From Candidatus Bathyarchaeota archaeon (lineage in GTDB: Archaea > Thermoproteota > Bathyarchaeia > 40CM-2-53-6), in assembly GCA_005888745.1 (NCBI GenBank), contig VBBS01000037.1, positions 1 through 34,731 on the forward strand: 34,731 nt of DNA, given 5' to 3'. This document shows, piece after piece, positions 24,609 to 32,004 of the stretch. Position numbers and translations under genes: made by a program. The notes under the pieces are model-generated. The model did not search any database, had not been told where the DNA came from, and worked only from the letters and a program-made list of their open reading frames with translations. How positions within the stretch are numbered: position 1 is the first letter of the stretch; the number at the start of each line of letters is the position of its first letter.

Positions 24609-24691
24609 GCCACTCGTCGCCACACTCACGTTGTCTCGCTGGGCTTCCCGTGGCCGGGGCCTGTCGGTTCTAGAAAACTCATAGTGCAGCC

Positions 24692-25513
24692 TTGGAAGCC
24701 ATTCTCCGTGGATTCTTGACCTATAGGAAGGAGTACGTCCTCGGCATTCTATCCCTGATGCCGCTCCTTGCAGCGGGCACTTACAAGGGCCTAGGCTGGC
24801 TTGTGACCATAATTGTCGTGTACGTTGGCATCCCGGTTCTCATCTGGAGCCTCGTAGTAGATCGTCTCGCATTCTTTGTCATCTGGATAATTCGCCACTT
24901 TCGAGAGTCTTCGGGTCACCAGTACTATTTCGAGAAACCGGTCGGACCTCCAAGTTTTTCGCGTCGAATCCTGAGGGATTTCCGAGTCTTATTGTTCGTG
25001 TTTGTTCTGTCGGCTATCATCGTGCCGCAGATAACGGATGTTACCCCTGCTAACATCGCGATTGTCAGCAACGCGTTCGTCTACGTGGCTATCTTCATCC
25101 TTGCTGTTCCATCGTCGATACACGTTCTATTCTGGGTTTTAGAAGACTCGGGTTTGCGTTGTCATAATCCGAAGAGGGTTACCGTTACAGCTCCTGGAGC
25201 CTGGATGTCGAACTGGCTTGCTTCAGTGGGGAGCTTGGGCGCGTTTCTCACCTTCGCCGTGTCGCTCGGCGGAAGCCTTGACAGGGCAATCTCGCTCACC
25301 ACCACTCTGGTTGCATCTCTTTTGCCCTCCTGCATTCTAGCGCCAACTTTCTTCTATCGAAGGGTAGAGCCTGGCATTCTAGCGAAGGTTAGGGAGAGCA
25401 AGACGGCCATGGCTATGGCGCGTCTCTTCAGCCCTCCCCCCGGTCCAAGCGTTCCAGCATACTACCCTCCCAGCGCGCCTACTCCGCCTAGACAAACCGC
25501 AAAAATCACCTGA
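24692..25513 (+). CDS. Membrane protein, about six to seven transmembrane helices
   Basis: 273 residues from a TTG. Hydrophobic segments include YVLGILSLMPLLAAGTYKG, IIVVYVGIPVLIWSLVV, LLFVFVLSAIIVPQI, IVSNAFVYVAIFILAVPSSIHVLFWVL, WLASVGSLGAFLTFAVSLG and TTLVASLLPSCILAPTFF, and the tail is proline-rich (PPPGPSVPAYYPPSAPTPP). No family recognised. The basic loops KRVTVTAPG and RRILRDFR lie on the cytoplasmic side by the positive-inside rule. It follows tldE by 83 bases in the same direction but with its own frame opening after a TAG; co-transcription is possible. Confidence 0.65.
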   Translation: MEAILRGFLTYRKEYVLGILSLMPLLAAGTYKGLGWLVTIIVVYVGIPVLIWSLVVDRLAFFVIWIIRHFRESSGHQYYFEKPVGPPSFSRRILRDFRVLLFVFVLSAIIVPQITDVTPANIAIVSNAFVYVAIFILAVPSSIHVLFWVLEDSGLRCHNPKRVTVTAPGAWMSNWLASVGSLGAFLTFAVSLGGSLDRAISLTTTLVASLLPSCILAPTFFYRRVEPGILAKVRESKTAMAMARLFSPPPGPSVPAYYPPSAPTPPRQTAKIT

Positions 25514-25784
25514 TAGGTGAACTGTTTCTCGGCTAGGGAGGAATTGAACCTCAGAATGCGAGAATTGGCCATTATCCGCTCTAATTCGCAATCTGAAAAA
25601 GACAGTCAACCTTCAAGTCTCTGCACATGCGGCAAAACAGAGAAATCCCTGAGCCATCTAAGCCTGGACTACGCCTAGACTAATCTAATTCTCCCAGAAT
25701 CACTGCCAGACAGGCATGTGTTCTAGAAAAAAGGGCTTCGCGACTACCTGTTGCGACACGGAAGTGTCCAGAAGAGCGGCCGCG
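25514..25784. other. Gene-poor stretch with a possible 40-residue ORF and a T-arm-like segment
   Basis: On the plus strand an ATG at 25556 opens a 40-codon frame to 25678 after GGGAGGA (25536-25542); its C-terminal half has CTCGKTEKSLSHL. On the minus strand the same place reads GAGGTTCAATTCCTC (about 25538-25552), which resembles a tRNA T-arm, and a possible anticodon-like arm lies about 18 bases before it. No matching acceptor strand was found, so no tRNA is called. Neither is strong. Confidence 0.2.
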
Positions 25785-26309
25785 CTAACTCACAGTAAAC
25801 GTGGCAATTACAGTTCTTGAGTAGAGAGTTGCGCCTAGGACTCCAAGAACAGTTACTCGAGCTGAAAGAGCAATGTTGAGCGAGTAGGAACCGGAAACCC
25901 TTACCCCCTGATCTATCGACAAGTAAATCGCATGTGTTCTCGTTCCTAATCCGCCACTGATAGTGGTGTTTCCCAAATCCACCGTCTGACCAGACGGATT
26001 GGTCAACTTCAGGTCCATTATGATGCTGATATTGCCGCTTGAGCTGGACACGGTTGTGTCACTCGTCCTGACCATGCCTCCAGCCCGGACCGAAAAATAG
26101 TATTCGTATGCTGTTATCAATGAGACATTCGCGGTAGCCTGCGTAGCTGTGAGCGACCCCGTGGTCTCGCTGAAGCCCACCTTGGAAACCGGAACCATTA
26201 GGCCTCCGGCCAACGCCGGGGGAATCACCAGAACAACACCAGCAACTACAATCACTAAGAGTATCAGAGGACCTGTCCTCTTCGCCTTCTTTGCTGCAGC
26301 AGCTGACAT
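25785..26309 (-). CDS. Membrane-anchored exported protein, beta-rich
   Basis: 174 residues. A basic start (AAAAKKAKRTG) and one membrane helix (LILLVIVVAGVVLVIPPALAG) precede an outside domain of about 135 residues with alternating strands and many Ser/Thr (VGFSETTGSLTATQATANVSL, NISIIMDLKLTNPSGQTVDL, THAIYLSIDQGVRVSG). It resembles archaeal LEA-type or CARDB-like exported domains; no firm family. The ATG at 26309 is preceded on the minus strand by TCTAAAATCA (about 26338-26347), a TATA-like box at the distance expected for a nearly leaderless message. Confidence 0.65.
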   Translation of the reverse strand: MSAAAAKKAKRTGPLILLVIVVAGVVLVIPPALAGGLMVPVSKVGFSETTGSLTATQATANVSLITAYEYYFSVRAGGMVRTSDTTVSSSSGNISIIMDLKLTNPSGQTVDLGNTTISGGLGTRTHAIYLSIDQGVRVSGSYSLNIALSARVTVLGVLGATLYSRTVIATFTVS

Positions 26310-26429
26310 TTCTAAGACCCGAGCATGTTAACGGATGATGATTTTAGACTTATGCAGAACGACACTGTCAATTCTTCGGTTGTTGTTTGGTGGGCGGTAG
26401 CTGCCGCCATCTCTATCTGTTATGTTCGA

Positions 26430-26797
26430 GGAATGACTCATTACAAGTTAGGCGGTCGTCGTATGAGCCTGTCACAGTGGGATGAGGGGAGTGACTCCGA
26501 CCATGTGACGGGTCTGAACTTGGATAAGCGGTTGGGGCCACTGTAAAATTCCTGCCTGGCAATGGGCCAAGCTACCAGGCTACTGGCGTGAGGGGTCGGT
26601 TGAGGTTCGACCGTTCACTGCCGAGACAAGGCCGCGTGTCTATGAGGGGCAAGGGCTCTCAGGTGAAGCAATGAACGGGAACCCGACAACGACTGTAATC
26701 CTTCAGAGTCGATGAGAGTAAGCCTAGTCCTCGAACAAACCGAAGACTCAGCAGAATCACAGAACTGCAGATGCGAGCACACCACTCTTCTTGCCTG
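26430..26797 (+). ncRNA. Candidate structured RNA of unknown class
   Basis: A stretch of about 370 bases without credible gene, purine-rich on the plus strand. Hairpins seen: CCTGTCACAGTGG (26468-26480) pairs with CCATGTGACGGG (26501-26512) over about 12 pairs with one bulge and one G-T, enclosing GGAG-TGA-CTCC; GCCTGG (26554-26559) pairs with CCAGGC (26575-26580); GGTCG (26594-26598) pairs with CGACC (26608-26612); GAGTC (26706-26710) pairs with GACTC (26745-26749). SRP RNA, RNase P and rRNA were considered, but their invariant motifs were not found. A 73-codon frame overlaps the 5' part but looks non-coding. Ends are unknown. Confidence 0.35.
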
Positions 26798-27283
26798 TTA
26801 CCAGCGCCTCCGCTTGATTCCAAGCAAGTAAGCTCCATAATTCGTTCCTAGATGAATAGGGGGAGTCACCAATACCACTATTAAGATCGATAGCAATCTG
26901 AGCGGAAACACCAATTGTCCCAGGAGCAGACCCCCAAACACGAAATCCAGCTGATCCACGATCGGAAGCGGGTCCCCCGGTTTTATCCGGATTCGCCTCT
27001 TGAAAAAAGCGCCCAGCAGGTCACCGAGAACTGTCCCCAACCCGATCATGAAGCCGCCTAGCAGAAGGTGGCTGTCAACCGGTGATTCGGCAAGCCCTAT
27101 CACGGAACCGGCGATTATTCCCGCGAATAGTCCCCTGATGGTCTTGTGAGCGCCGAGAATCCTCTGCCCATCGAAAAAGTTTCTCTCCCTATCCAAGGGA
27201 GCACCGCCACCGAGTAGAAGAGGGGCAGCGTTCGCGACATAGGAAGGCCCGATGAACAATAACGCATCCAGAGCTATTCCCAG
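26798..27283 (-). CDS. carS: CDP-archaeol synthase
   Basis: The integral membrane enzyme that joins CTP with unsaturated archaetidic acid to give CDP-archaeol, the key step to archaeal polar lipids. Seen: GPSYVANAAPLLLGGG, PLDRERNFFDGQRILGAHKTIRG, FMIGLGTVLGDLLGAFFKRRIRIKPGDPLPIVDQLDFVFGG, and the C-terminal membrane helices. The only TTG (27259) cuts into the first helix. The conserved N-terminus (VLGIALDALLFIGPSY) needs about eight more residues, and no ATG/GTG/TTG is available there; the CTG at 27281-27283 is taken as start with low certainty, and the open frame goes back to CTG 27311-27313. Downstream of radB on the same strand by 58 bases. Confidence 0.9.
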   Translation of the reverse strand: MGIALDALLFIGPSYVANAAPLLLGGGAPLDRERNFFDGQRILGAHKTIRGLFAGIIAGSVIGLAESPVDSHLLLGGFMIGLGTVLGDLLGAFFKRRIRIKPGDPLPIVDQLDFVFGGLLLGQLVFPLRLLSILIVVLVTPPIHLGTNYGAYLLGIKRRRW

Positions 27284-27341
27284 AACAAATCGCCTAAAGC
27301 TTGAGCACGCCAGTCAACCGTGGACAGTTATGAACCAAACG

Positions 27342-28022
27342 CTACACGTCCTCTATCCCAGCTTCGCCGATCCGGAAAAGGGTCCTCGGACCACCCGTTT
27401 CTCGACCATCTATCTTCTCTAGAACAGCCTCTCTCACATCTCTTCGAGGCGTCTGGCGCAGTCTCAGAATTGTTGACGACCAATGTCTGAGCGAGCGGGT
27501 AGCAACGGGCGCAATAAGCCAGCTCCCACGGCTAGGCTGGCTGTGCACCTGCCCAGTTAGCAAGATGGTAACCTCGAATCTCGAAGCCAGATCTGAAAGA
27601 TAAGCCAGCTGCCTGTTAAGCTCACGATTATTGACGAAAACCATTCCCGGCTTCTCGAGGTCAGCACGATAAAGACCCGTCACCGAGTCAACCACCAACA
27701 AAGCCGGGGTCTTAGACAACATAACCTCAAGGTTCTCCGTTATCCGGATCTGTTCTCGAAAGTCTTCCGGCTGAAACACCACAATATTCTCAGCAAGCGC
27801 TCTCCCTCGATCCAGGGATTCAAGCCTCTGGACCGAGAATGATAAGTCAGCATCAACGAAGAAAACCTTCAAGCCCATCGCCGCAGCCTCCAGAGCGGAT
27901 TGCATCGAAAGAACCGTCTTCCCAGTCGACGCCTCCCCGTAGACCAAGTTGATCTTTCGAAGGGCAAAACCGCCCTTCAACAACCGGTCCAAGCCGCTGA
28001 TCCGCGTGCCCAACCTTTCCAT
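27342..28022 (-). CDS. radB: RadB-type RecA/KaiC-family ATPase
   Basis: 226 residues from the ATG at 28022, the usual size of RadB; a longer frame from TTG 28118 is unlikely. Order: RISGLDRLLKGGFALRKINLVYG, Walker A GEASTGKT (29-36), VFFVDADLSFSVQRL, Walker B TPALLVVDSVTGLYR, then FVNNRELNRQLAYLSDLA, VTILLTGQVHS and RHWSSTILRL, which are typical of RadA/RadB cores. RadB lacks the N-terminal helix-hairpin-helix domain of RadA and assists homologous recombination in archaea. Divergent from clp1 with only about 60 bases between starts. Gives its 3' side to carS. Confidence 0.87.
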   Translation of the reverse strand: MERLGTRISGLDRLLKGGFALRKINLVYGEASTGKTVLSMQSALEAAAMGLKVFFVDADLSFSVQRLESLDRGRALAENIVVFQPEDFREQIRITENLEVMLSKTPALLVVDSVTGLYRADLEKPGMVFVNNRELNRQLAYLSDLASRFEVTILLTGQVHSQPSRGSWLIAPVATRSLRHWSSTILRLRQTPRRDVREAVLEKIDGRETGGPRTLFRIGEAGIEDV

Positions 28023-28079
28023 AACCAAGACCCTTGCGACTTGTCCTCGAGACCAAAACTCTGGCCGGATTGAATAACT

Positions 28080-29186
28080 CTGTCTAGGAGGAAGACTCTT
28101 CCCCAAGTTAGGCTCCAAACGGGCAAGACCCTCCTCATTGATGGTCCCGCAACCATAATTCTTGAGGCAGGTCGAGCCTCGGCACTAGGCAATTCAATCC
28201 GAATCAGTTCCCCAATTGTAATTGCAAAGCTGAGAAGAATCCCGATTGAGACAGATGACGAGGCTGTACTCCACCTCACAATGGGCGAAAACGGCTTTTA
28301 CAGACAAGTCGACGGCTCGGCAATCCCCCCTAGCTGGCGAGAAGCAGGCGACATCCTCAGACAATCGCGAGGACTCGCCGTACTTCTAGGAGATGTCGAC
28401 GTCGGAAAATCAACACTCTCCACCTATCTCGCCAACGTCTGCCTTGACCATATGATTCAGACCAGTATTATCGATGGAGACATCGGTCAAGCCGACATTG
28501 GTCCACCCACAACCACCAGCTCCTCCACAGTCTCCAATCACATCCTCCGTCTTGAGGACCTAAAACCTGAGCGATCACACTTCATCGGTGACACGAGCCC
28601 CTCCAGGGTCTCAACCAAGCTCGTACAATCAATCATCCATCTGAGAGACGAAATCACTGCGCGAAGCGAGATCATCATCCTAAACACCGATGGCTGGGTC
28701 AGAGACGAGGAGGCGATTCGTTACAAGCTCCAACTCCTAAACTCCTTGCAACCAAGCCTCGTACTCGGCCTGAGTTCTAATAATGAGCTTGACCCCATCC
28801 TTGACCAGCAACAATACTCGACCTTGAGGCTCGAAGCTTCACGTTTCGCGCGGGCAAGAACCAGGGAAGAAAGGAGGAAGACGCGGGAAGAAGGATACAG
28901 GAGATTCCTCCAGAACCCCAAGCATATAGATCTCAACCTCAACACGATCAAACTCAGAATGTTCAACAAGTCTCGACAACAAAGAATCGATCAGGATTCA
29001 ACACACAGAGGAACCCTTGCTGGACTGCTCGACGAGAAGGGAATGTTGCTCTCGATAGGAAGAGTCGTCCGAATCCAGAATGGAATCCTTCGAGTCACAA
29101 CAAAGACCGAGGAGAGGCCGAGAATCGTGGAACTTGGAGCAGTTATTCTATCTTCAAGATTCGCTGAGGTTGGGTACGAGCCCTAG
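28080..29186 (+). CDS. Clp1/NOL9-family polynucleotide 5'-kinase
   Basis: About 368 residues if started at the CTG 28080-28082; the first ATG is at 28281. The codons between, without any stop, encode a clear N-terminal Clp1 beta domain (VRLQTGKTLLIDGPATIIL, GNSIRISSPIVIAKLRRIP), so the ATG start would remove it. Then Walker A GDVDVGKST, the DGDIGQADIGPPTTTSS motif, SHFIGDTSP, ILNTDGWVRDEEAIRYK, and a C-terminal beta domain (LAGLLDEKGMLLSIGRV). Archaeal members phosphorylate 5'-OH ends of RNA and DNA and are tied to tRNA splicing and RNA repair. The 3' end overlaps the methyltransferase gene on the other strand by 4 bases. Confidence 0.85.
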   Translation: MSRRKTLPQVRLQTGKTLLIDGPATIILEAGRASALGNSIRISSPIVIAKLRRIPIETDDEAVLHLTMGENGFYRQVDGSAIPPSWREAGDILRQSRGLAVLLGDVDVGKSTLSTYLANVCLDHMIQTSIIDGDIGQADIGPPTTTSSSTVSNHILRLEDLKPERSHFIGDTSPSRVSTKLVQSIIHLRDEITARSEIIILNTDGWVRDEEAIRYKLQLLNSLQPSLVLGLSSNNELDPILDQQQYSTLRLEASRFARARTREERRKTREEGYRRFLQNPKHIDLNLNTIKLRMFNKSRQQRIDQDSTHRGTLAGLLDEKGMLLSIGRVVRIQNGILRVTTKTEERPRIVELGAVILSSRFAEVGYEP

Positions 29187-29662
29187 ATCGAGTACGCGTC
29201 GGGAATCGAGTAGACGTAGATCGTATGCTCGTTATAGTTCTCTTTCCGTGACGGCTTCCAACCGTTGATCATGAAGTCATGACTTACAATCCTTGAACCA
29301 GGCCGTGCTTCCGATCTCAGCTTAGGCTTCAACCGCTCGTTCGCGTACGTCGTAAGATACAGCGTAATGAGAGTGGCATCTTTCAGGTCGGCTTGAAAAA
29401 GGTCCTTGTTGAAGACCCTCACTCTTTCGACCAGCTTGAGCTTTTCAACCTCTCCAGAGGCCTGCTTGAACAGGTCCTCCCTGATCTCATAGCCAACAGC
29501 AGCCTTGATGCCGAAATCCTTGACAGCTGTGGTCAAGATCCGGCCGTCGCCGCAGCCAAGGTCGCAGAGAACATCCTCTTTGCTGGCTCTTGCAACTTCC
29601 AGCATCTTCTTGACAACATCGTGGGGAGACGATACAAATGGTGCACAGCTCATGAGAGTCAC
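29183..29662 (-). CDS. aKMT4-like protein lysine methyltransferase
   Basis: 159 residues. Motif I is VLCDLGCGDGRI with a preceding PHDVVKKMLEVA helix, then GYEIREDLFKQA (motif II acidic residue), VRVFNKDLFQADL, TLITLYLTTYANERLKPKL and the conserved SRIVSHDFMINGWKP and HTIYVYSIP. The order and length agree with crenarchaeal aKMT4 and the eukaryotic ATPSCKMT-like lysine methyltransferases, which modify many cytosolic proteins broadly. GTG start at 29662, with an in-frame ATG at 29653. A TATA-like TTAAAATA lies about 40-50 bases upstream. Convergent with clp1, 4-base overlap. Confidence 0.8.
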   Translation of the reverse strand: MTLMSCAPFVSSPHDVVKKMLEVARASKEDVLCDLGCGDGRILTTAVKDFGIKAAVGYEIREDLFKQASGEVEKLKLVERVRVFNKDLFQADLKDATLITLYLTTYANERLKPKLRSEARPGSRIVSHDFMINGWKPSRKENYNEHTIYVYSIPDAYSI

Positions 29663-29859
29663 TCTGTTTCGAAGTAGCGTGGAGGAGCGATTCAGGCTAT
29701 TTTAACTCTCTCCCTAAGGATCTGTCTCTGATAGTTTAGAACATGATCTAATACATTCACCAACAATAATAGTCGTCTATAATTCCGCTGCCATTAAGGT
29801 CCCAGATACAGAATCCTCATTACGATTGGTAAGTCCCAAATCGATAGGAAGGAGAAAGT

Positions 29860-30108
29860 GTGCCAAGAAAGAGAGAACGGCTCACCGTCAAATCTCCCGA
29901 GGACGAGTTTGCGGCCGGAAGTGATCAAACTCGGCAGCGACGCGATCCGCAAGAGCTCAAGATCTACATCAAACAACTATCAAAAGCTCTAAAATTCCTA
30001 CCGCTTGGAAGCCGGGCATACTATGCTGTAACCGGAGAACTACTGAGAGCCAGCACCCAGTTGAGAGCCCTGGTGCCAGCAGGCACTGCCCCGAAGGGAG
30101 AGCACTAG
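29860..30108 (+). CDS. Small basic protein, unknown
   Basis: 82 residues, strongly basic start (MPRKRERLTVKSPEDEF), middle helix ELKIYIKQLSKALKFLPLGSRAYYAVTGELLRASTQLRALV, and a short charged tail. GTG start preceded by GGAAGGAGA, a good ribosome-binding sequence, which together with regular helix pattern supports real coding. No family recognised; nucleic-acid or protein binding is possible. A TATA-like TCTATAATTC (about 29774-29784) is 75-85 bases upstream. Confidence 0.5.
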   Translation: MPRKRERLTVKSPEDEFAAGSDQTRQRRDPQELKIYIKQLSKALKFLPLGSRAYYAVTGELLRASTQLRALVPAGTAPKGEH

Positions 30109-30150
30109 CTCTATAGCTTCCTCTAGGCCAGTCAAATCCAACAAGCGCTC

Positions 30151-30160
30151 CGTTTTATCG
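30151..30160 (+). promoter_or_regulatory. TATA-like box of the PAC2 gene
   Basis: CTCCGTTTTATCG ends at 30160, about 75 bases before the ATG at 30235, predicting a leader of around 50 bases. A near-identical TTCCGTTTTATAGG precedes the next gene (31088-31100), suggesting the two are expressed in parallel. Confidence 0.4.
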
Positions 30161-30234
30161 CTCCCATTTGTTCTCAGGGTTCTACGAAATGACTATAAGC
30201 CACAGAGCCCGCGGAAGCCCGAAAGCGCATCTTC

Positions 30235-31023
30235 ATGGCTTCTCAAATGCTCAGCGACACCAGAATACACGAGCTTGCACAAGTGGAACTGAAGGAGCCA
30301 GTCCTGATTCAAGGCCTTCCCGGACTCGGTTATGTCGGAAAAGTCGCTGTGGACTATTTCATCGAGAAGCTGAGGCCCGTGAAAATGGCGGAACTGTACT
30401 CGAGCTACCTGCTCTTCCCCGATGGCAACCTCGGCATCAACATCTCAGAAGATGGAACCTACTCTCTCCCAAGATACGAATTCTACGGATATGGTGAGAA
30501 AAACCCCAACGTAATCCTCCTCACCGGAGACGCCCAGCCAAGCGTAACCGGACAGTACGAGGTGGCGAGTGTCGTTCTCGACTTTGCGCAACGCTTCGGC
30601 TGCAAGGCTGTTTACACAATGGGTGGATACGGCACCCGCTCCGGAAACGATGTAGGCGCAGTCTACGCCGTCGTGGGGGAAGCTGGGCTCGGAGAACGTT
30701 TGAAGAGGATGGGAGCAAAACTCGCCAAGGGAGGAGCTGTCACAGGAGCTGCGGGCGTGATTCTTGGCATAGGTCGGCAGCGTAATTTATCATGCGCCGG
30801 CCTCCTTGGGGCCACAACAGGCGCTTACCCTGATCTTGAAGCGGCAAGAGCGGTAATCCAGATGTTGACGGGACTTGTGAGTATTCCAGTGGAACTGAAG
30901 GAGTTGGACACGGAGATTGAGGACATGCGCAAGAAAATGGAACGTTTCAGACATGCAGAGGTTGAAGAGGCCAAGGAAGGCGAGGAAAAGCCTGAGGAAG
31001 GCAAGGATCGCTACATTACGTAG
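30235..31023 (+). CDS. PAC2-family proteasome assembly chaperone homologue
   Basis: 262 residues. The PAC2 fold is seen in PVLIQGLPGLGYVGKVAVDYFIEKL, the LFPDGNLGIN stretch, VILLTGDAQPS, QYEVASVVLDFAQRFGCKAVYTMGGYGTR and the GAVTGAAGVILGIGRQR core, with the last strand GLLGATTGAYPDLEAARAVIQML. The C-terminal about 45 residues are a charged coiled coil (ELDTEIEDMRKKMERFRHAEVEE) ending RYIT. Archaeal PbaA/PbaB of this family help alpha-ring formation; a C-terminal HbYX-like motif is not strictly present, as the tyrosine is third from the end. ATG start follows a TATA-like box. Confidence 0.87.
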   Translation: MASQMLSDTRIHELAQVELKEPVLIQGLPGLGYVGKVAVDYFIEKLRPVKMAELYSSYLLFPDGNLGINISEDGTYSLPRYEFYGYGEKNPNVILLTGDAQPSVTGQYEVASVVLDFAQRFGCKAVYTMGGYGTRSGNDVGAVYAVVGEAGLGERLKRMGAKLAKGGAVTGAAGVILGIGRQRNLSCAGLLGATTGAYPDLEAARAVIQMLTGLVSIPVELKELDTEIEDMRKKMERFRHAEVEEAKEGEEKPEEGKDRYIT

Positions 31024-31090
31024 CGAAGAAGATAATTCTGTCTTTCCAATAATTCGTACTACTCCTGACAAGTCTTCACCGCTTCGTTCC

Positions 31091-31100
31091 GTTTTATAGG
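31091..31100 (+). promoter_or_regulatory. TATA-like box of the 31.1-kb gene
   Basis: GTTTTATAGG, 30 bases before the GTG at 31126, predicts a leaderless start and supports that GTG as the true initiation codon. Confidence 0.45.
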
Positions 31101-31125
31101 AGAAGAACGCGAAGAGTGAGTTGAA

Positions 31126-31485
31126 GTGGATTTGCTCGAGGCAAGTCTGGAAAGGAATGGCGTGGTTCATAAGGTAAGCTTGCTCCTGGTAGAAAACGCT
31201 GTTTTGGCCTTCTTCTACGAGGATTCAATGAAAATTGGCACTTTGGCCGTCTCGACCCCTGGGTTACGCGAAGGGGGAGCAGGAACCTCGTCTGTTCTCC
31301 TCGGCGGGAAATATCTAATCGTCTCGCGGGCCCTATCGGAGAGGGTTGCGGCAGTCTACAACAAGATGAGCATCGTATCGATAAACACGAAGCTTCCGGA
31401 AGGCGAGGCACTCCGCCTTTATGCGAGCCTGCTGGATCGGGCTAGGTCTGGCTCTAGTGCCGACCGAGCTTCCCCTAAAGGTTGA
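31126..31485 (+). CDS. Small protein, possible PAC3/PAC4-like proteasome assembly chaperone
   Basis: 119 residues from a GTG. An N-terminal strand-turn-strand (VVHKVSLLLVENAVLAFFYED), then MKIGTLAVSTP, a loop, SSVLLGGKYLIVSRALSERVAAVYNKM, and a last strand and helix. The strand-strand-helix order and the 'K-x-GTL...LLG...L...A' spacing resemble eukaryotic PAC3/Poc3-type chaperones, but identity is weak and this comes from pattern memory. The upstream neighbour is a PAC2 homologue with an almost identical TATA-like box, which supports a common process. The C-terminus is Ser/Ala-rich. Confidence 0.5.
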   Translation: MDLLEASLERNGVVHKVSLLLVENAVLAFFYEDSMKIGTLAVSTPGLREGGAGTSSVLLGGKYLIVSRALSERVAAVYNKMSIVSINTKLPEGEALRLYASLLDRARSGSSADRASPKG

Positions 31486-31567
31486 ACAGGAAACCTACCG
31501 CGATAGTGATGACCGTAGCGGCGAAAGTAATCGCTGCTACGGTATCATCTAATCTCTCAACGCTCAT
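31475..31567 (-). CDS. 30-residue membrane peptide
   Basis: Minus-strand ATG at 31565-31567 to TAG at 31475-31477: MSVERLDDTV followed by a hydrophobic helix of 20 residues (AAITFAATVITIAVGFLFNL). The charged cap plus one helix fits a small single-pass membrane protein. A possible TATA-like AATACTTA lies about 25 bases upstream on the minus strand, fitting a leaderless message. It overlaps the 3' end of the PAC3-like gene by 11 bases on the other strand. The rest of the 325-base gap (31568-31809) shows no gene. Confidence 0.4.
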   Translation of the reverse strand: MSVERLDDTVAAITFAATVITIAVGFLFNL

Positions 31568-31809
31568 CGAATAGTCAACCTGCGGGTAAGTATTGAGAGA
31601 ATGCTTTGGACGGTAGGGGAGAATGTTCGCCTATCTTTCGACATCTTACTCACTGAGAGAAGACAGTGGTGAGGCCTACGTTATCCTCTGTGTTACAACA
31701 CGATCTACTCGTTGCTTTCCGCGATTCTTAAGTAGTCAAAGAAGACTTTTTGGCGTGTTGTCCGTCGCGTGCTGTCTCGCTTAGACAGTTGGCTCTAGAA
31801 TTGGTGGAA

Positions 31810-32004
31810 CTAGCGCCAGTTATTTAGCTTCGCCGGGGAAGGATCCTTAACCTCTACGCCATTGTGTCCGTTGATCCACTCTGGAACAATGACCGCCCGG
31901 ATCAATTCCTGAATTGTTATTCCGCGGCGTTTCGCGATCCTTTCGAGCTCGCGATAAATCATGTCGTCGAGTGTTTGCATGAACTTAGGCAGTCTTGACA
32001 CCAC
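31810..32004 (-). CDS. Ribbon-helix-helix-like DNA-binding protein
   Basis: 64 residues from the GTG at 32002-32004. A strand (VVSRLPKFMQ) and two helices (TLDDMIYRELERIAKRRG and TIQELIRAVIVPEWINGH) match small CopG/Arc-type proteins common in Nitrososphaeria. The frame continues upstream to a TTG at 32073, but a TATA-like CTTTATTTC on the minus strand (about 32040-32048) would begin transcription near 32016, so the short form is preferred. The C-terminal tail after the second helix is short and charged. Target unknown. Confidence 0.65.
   Translation of the reverse strand: MVSRLPKFMQTLDDMIYRELERIAKRRGITIQELIRAVIVPEWINGHNGVEVKDPSPAKLNNWR

Noticed and set aside
26325-26546. A 73-codon frame upstream of the hairpin-rich stretch
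   Set aside because: It runs through the strongest stem and has no recognisable pattern; the stem is better explained by RNA structure.
26700-26760. C/D box guide RNA
   Set aside because: A C-box-like CGATGAG exists, but no proper D box at the right distance; the pairing GAGTC/GACTC is short.
26430-26797. SRP RNA, RNase P RNA or rRNA fragment
   Set aside because: The helix 8 / GNAR and UGUAA context of SRP RNA, the CR-I and CR-V motifs of RNase P, and known rRNA stretches were looked for and not found.
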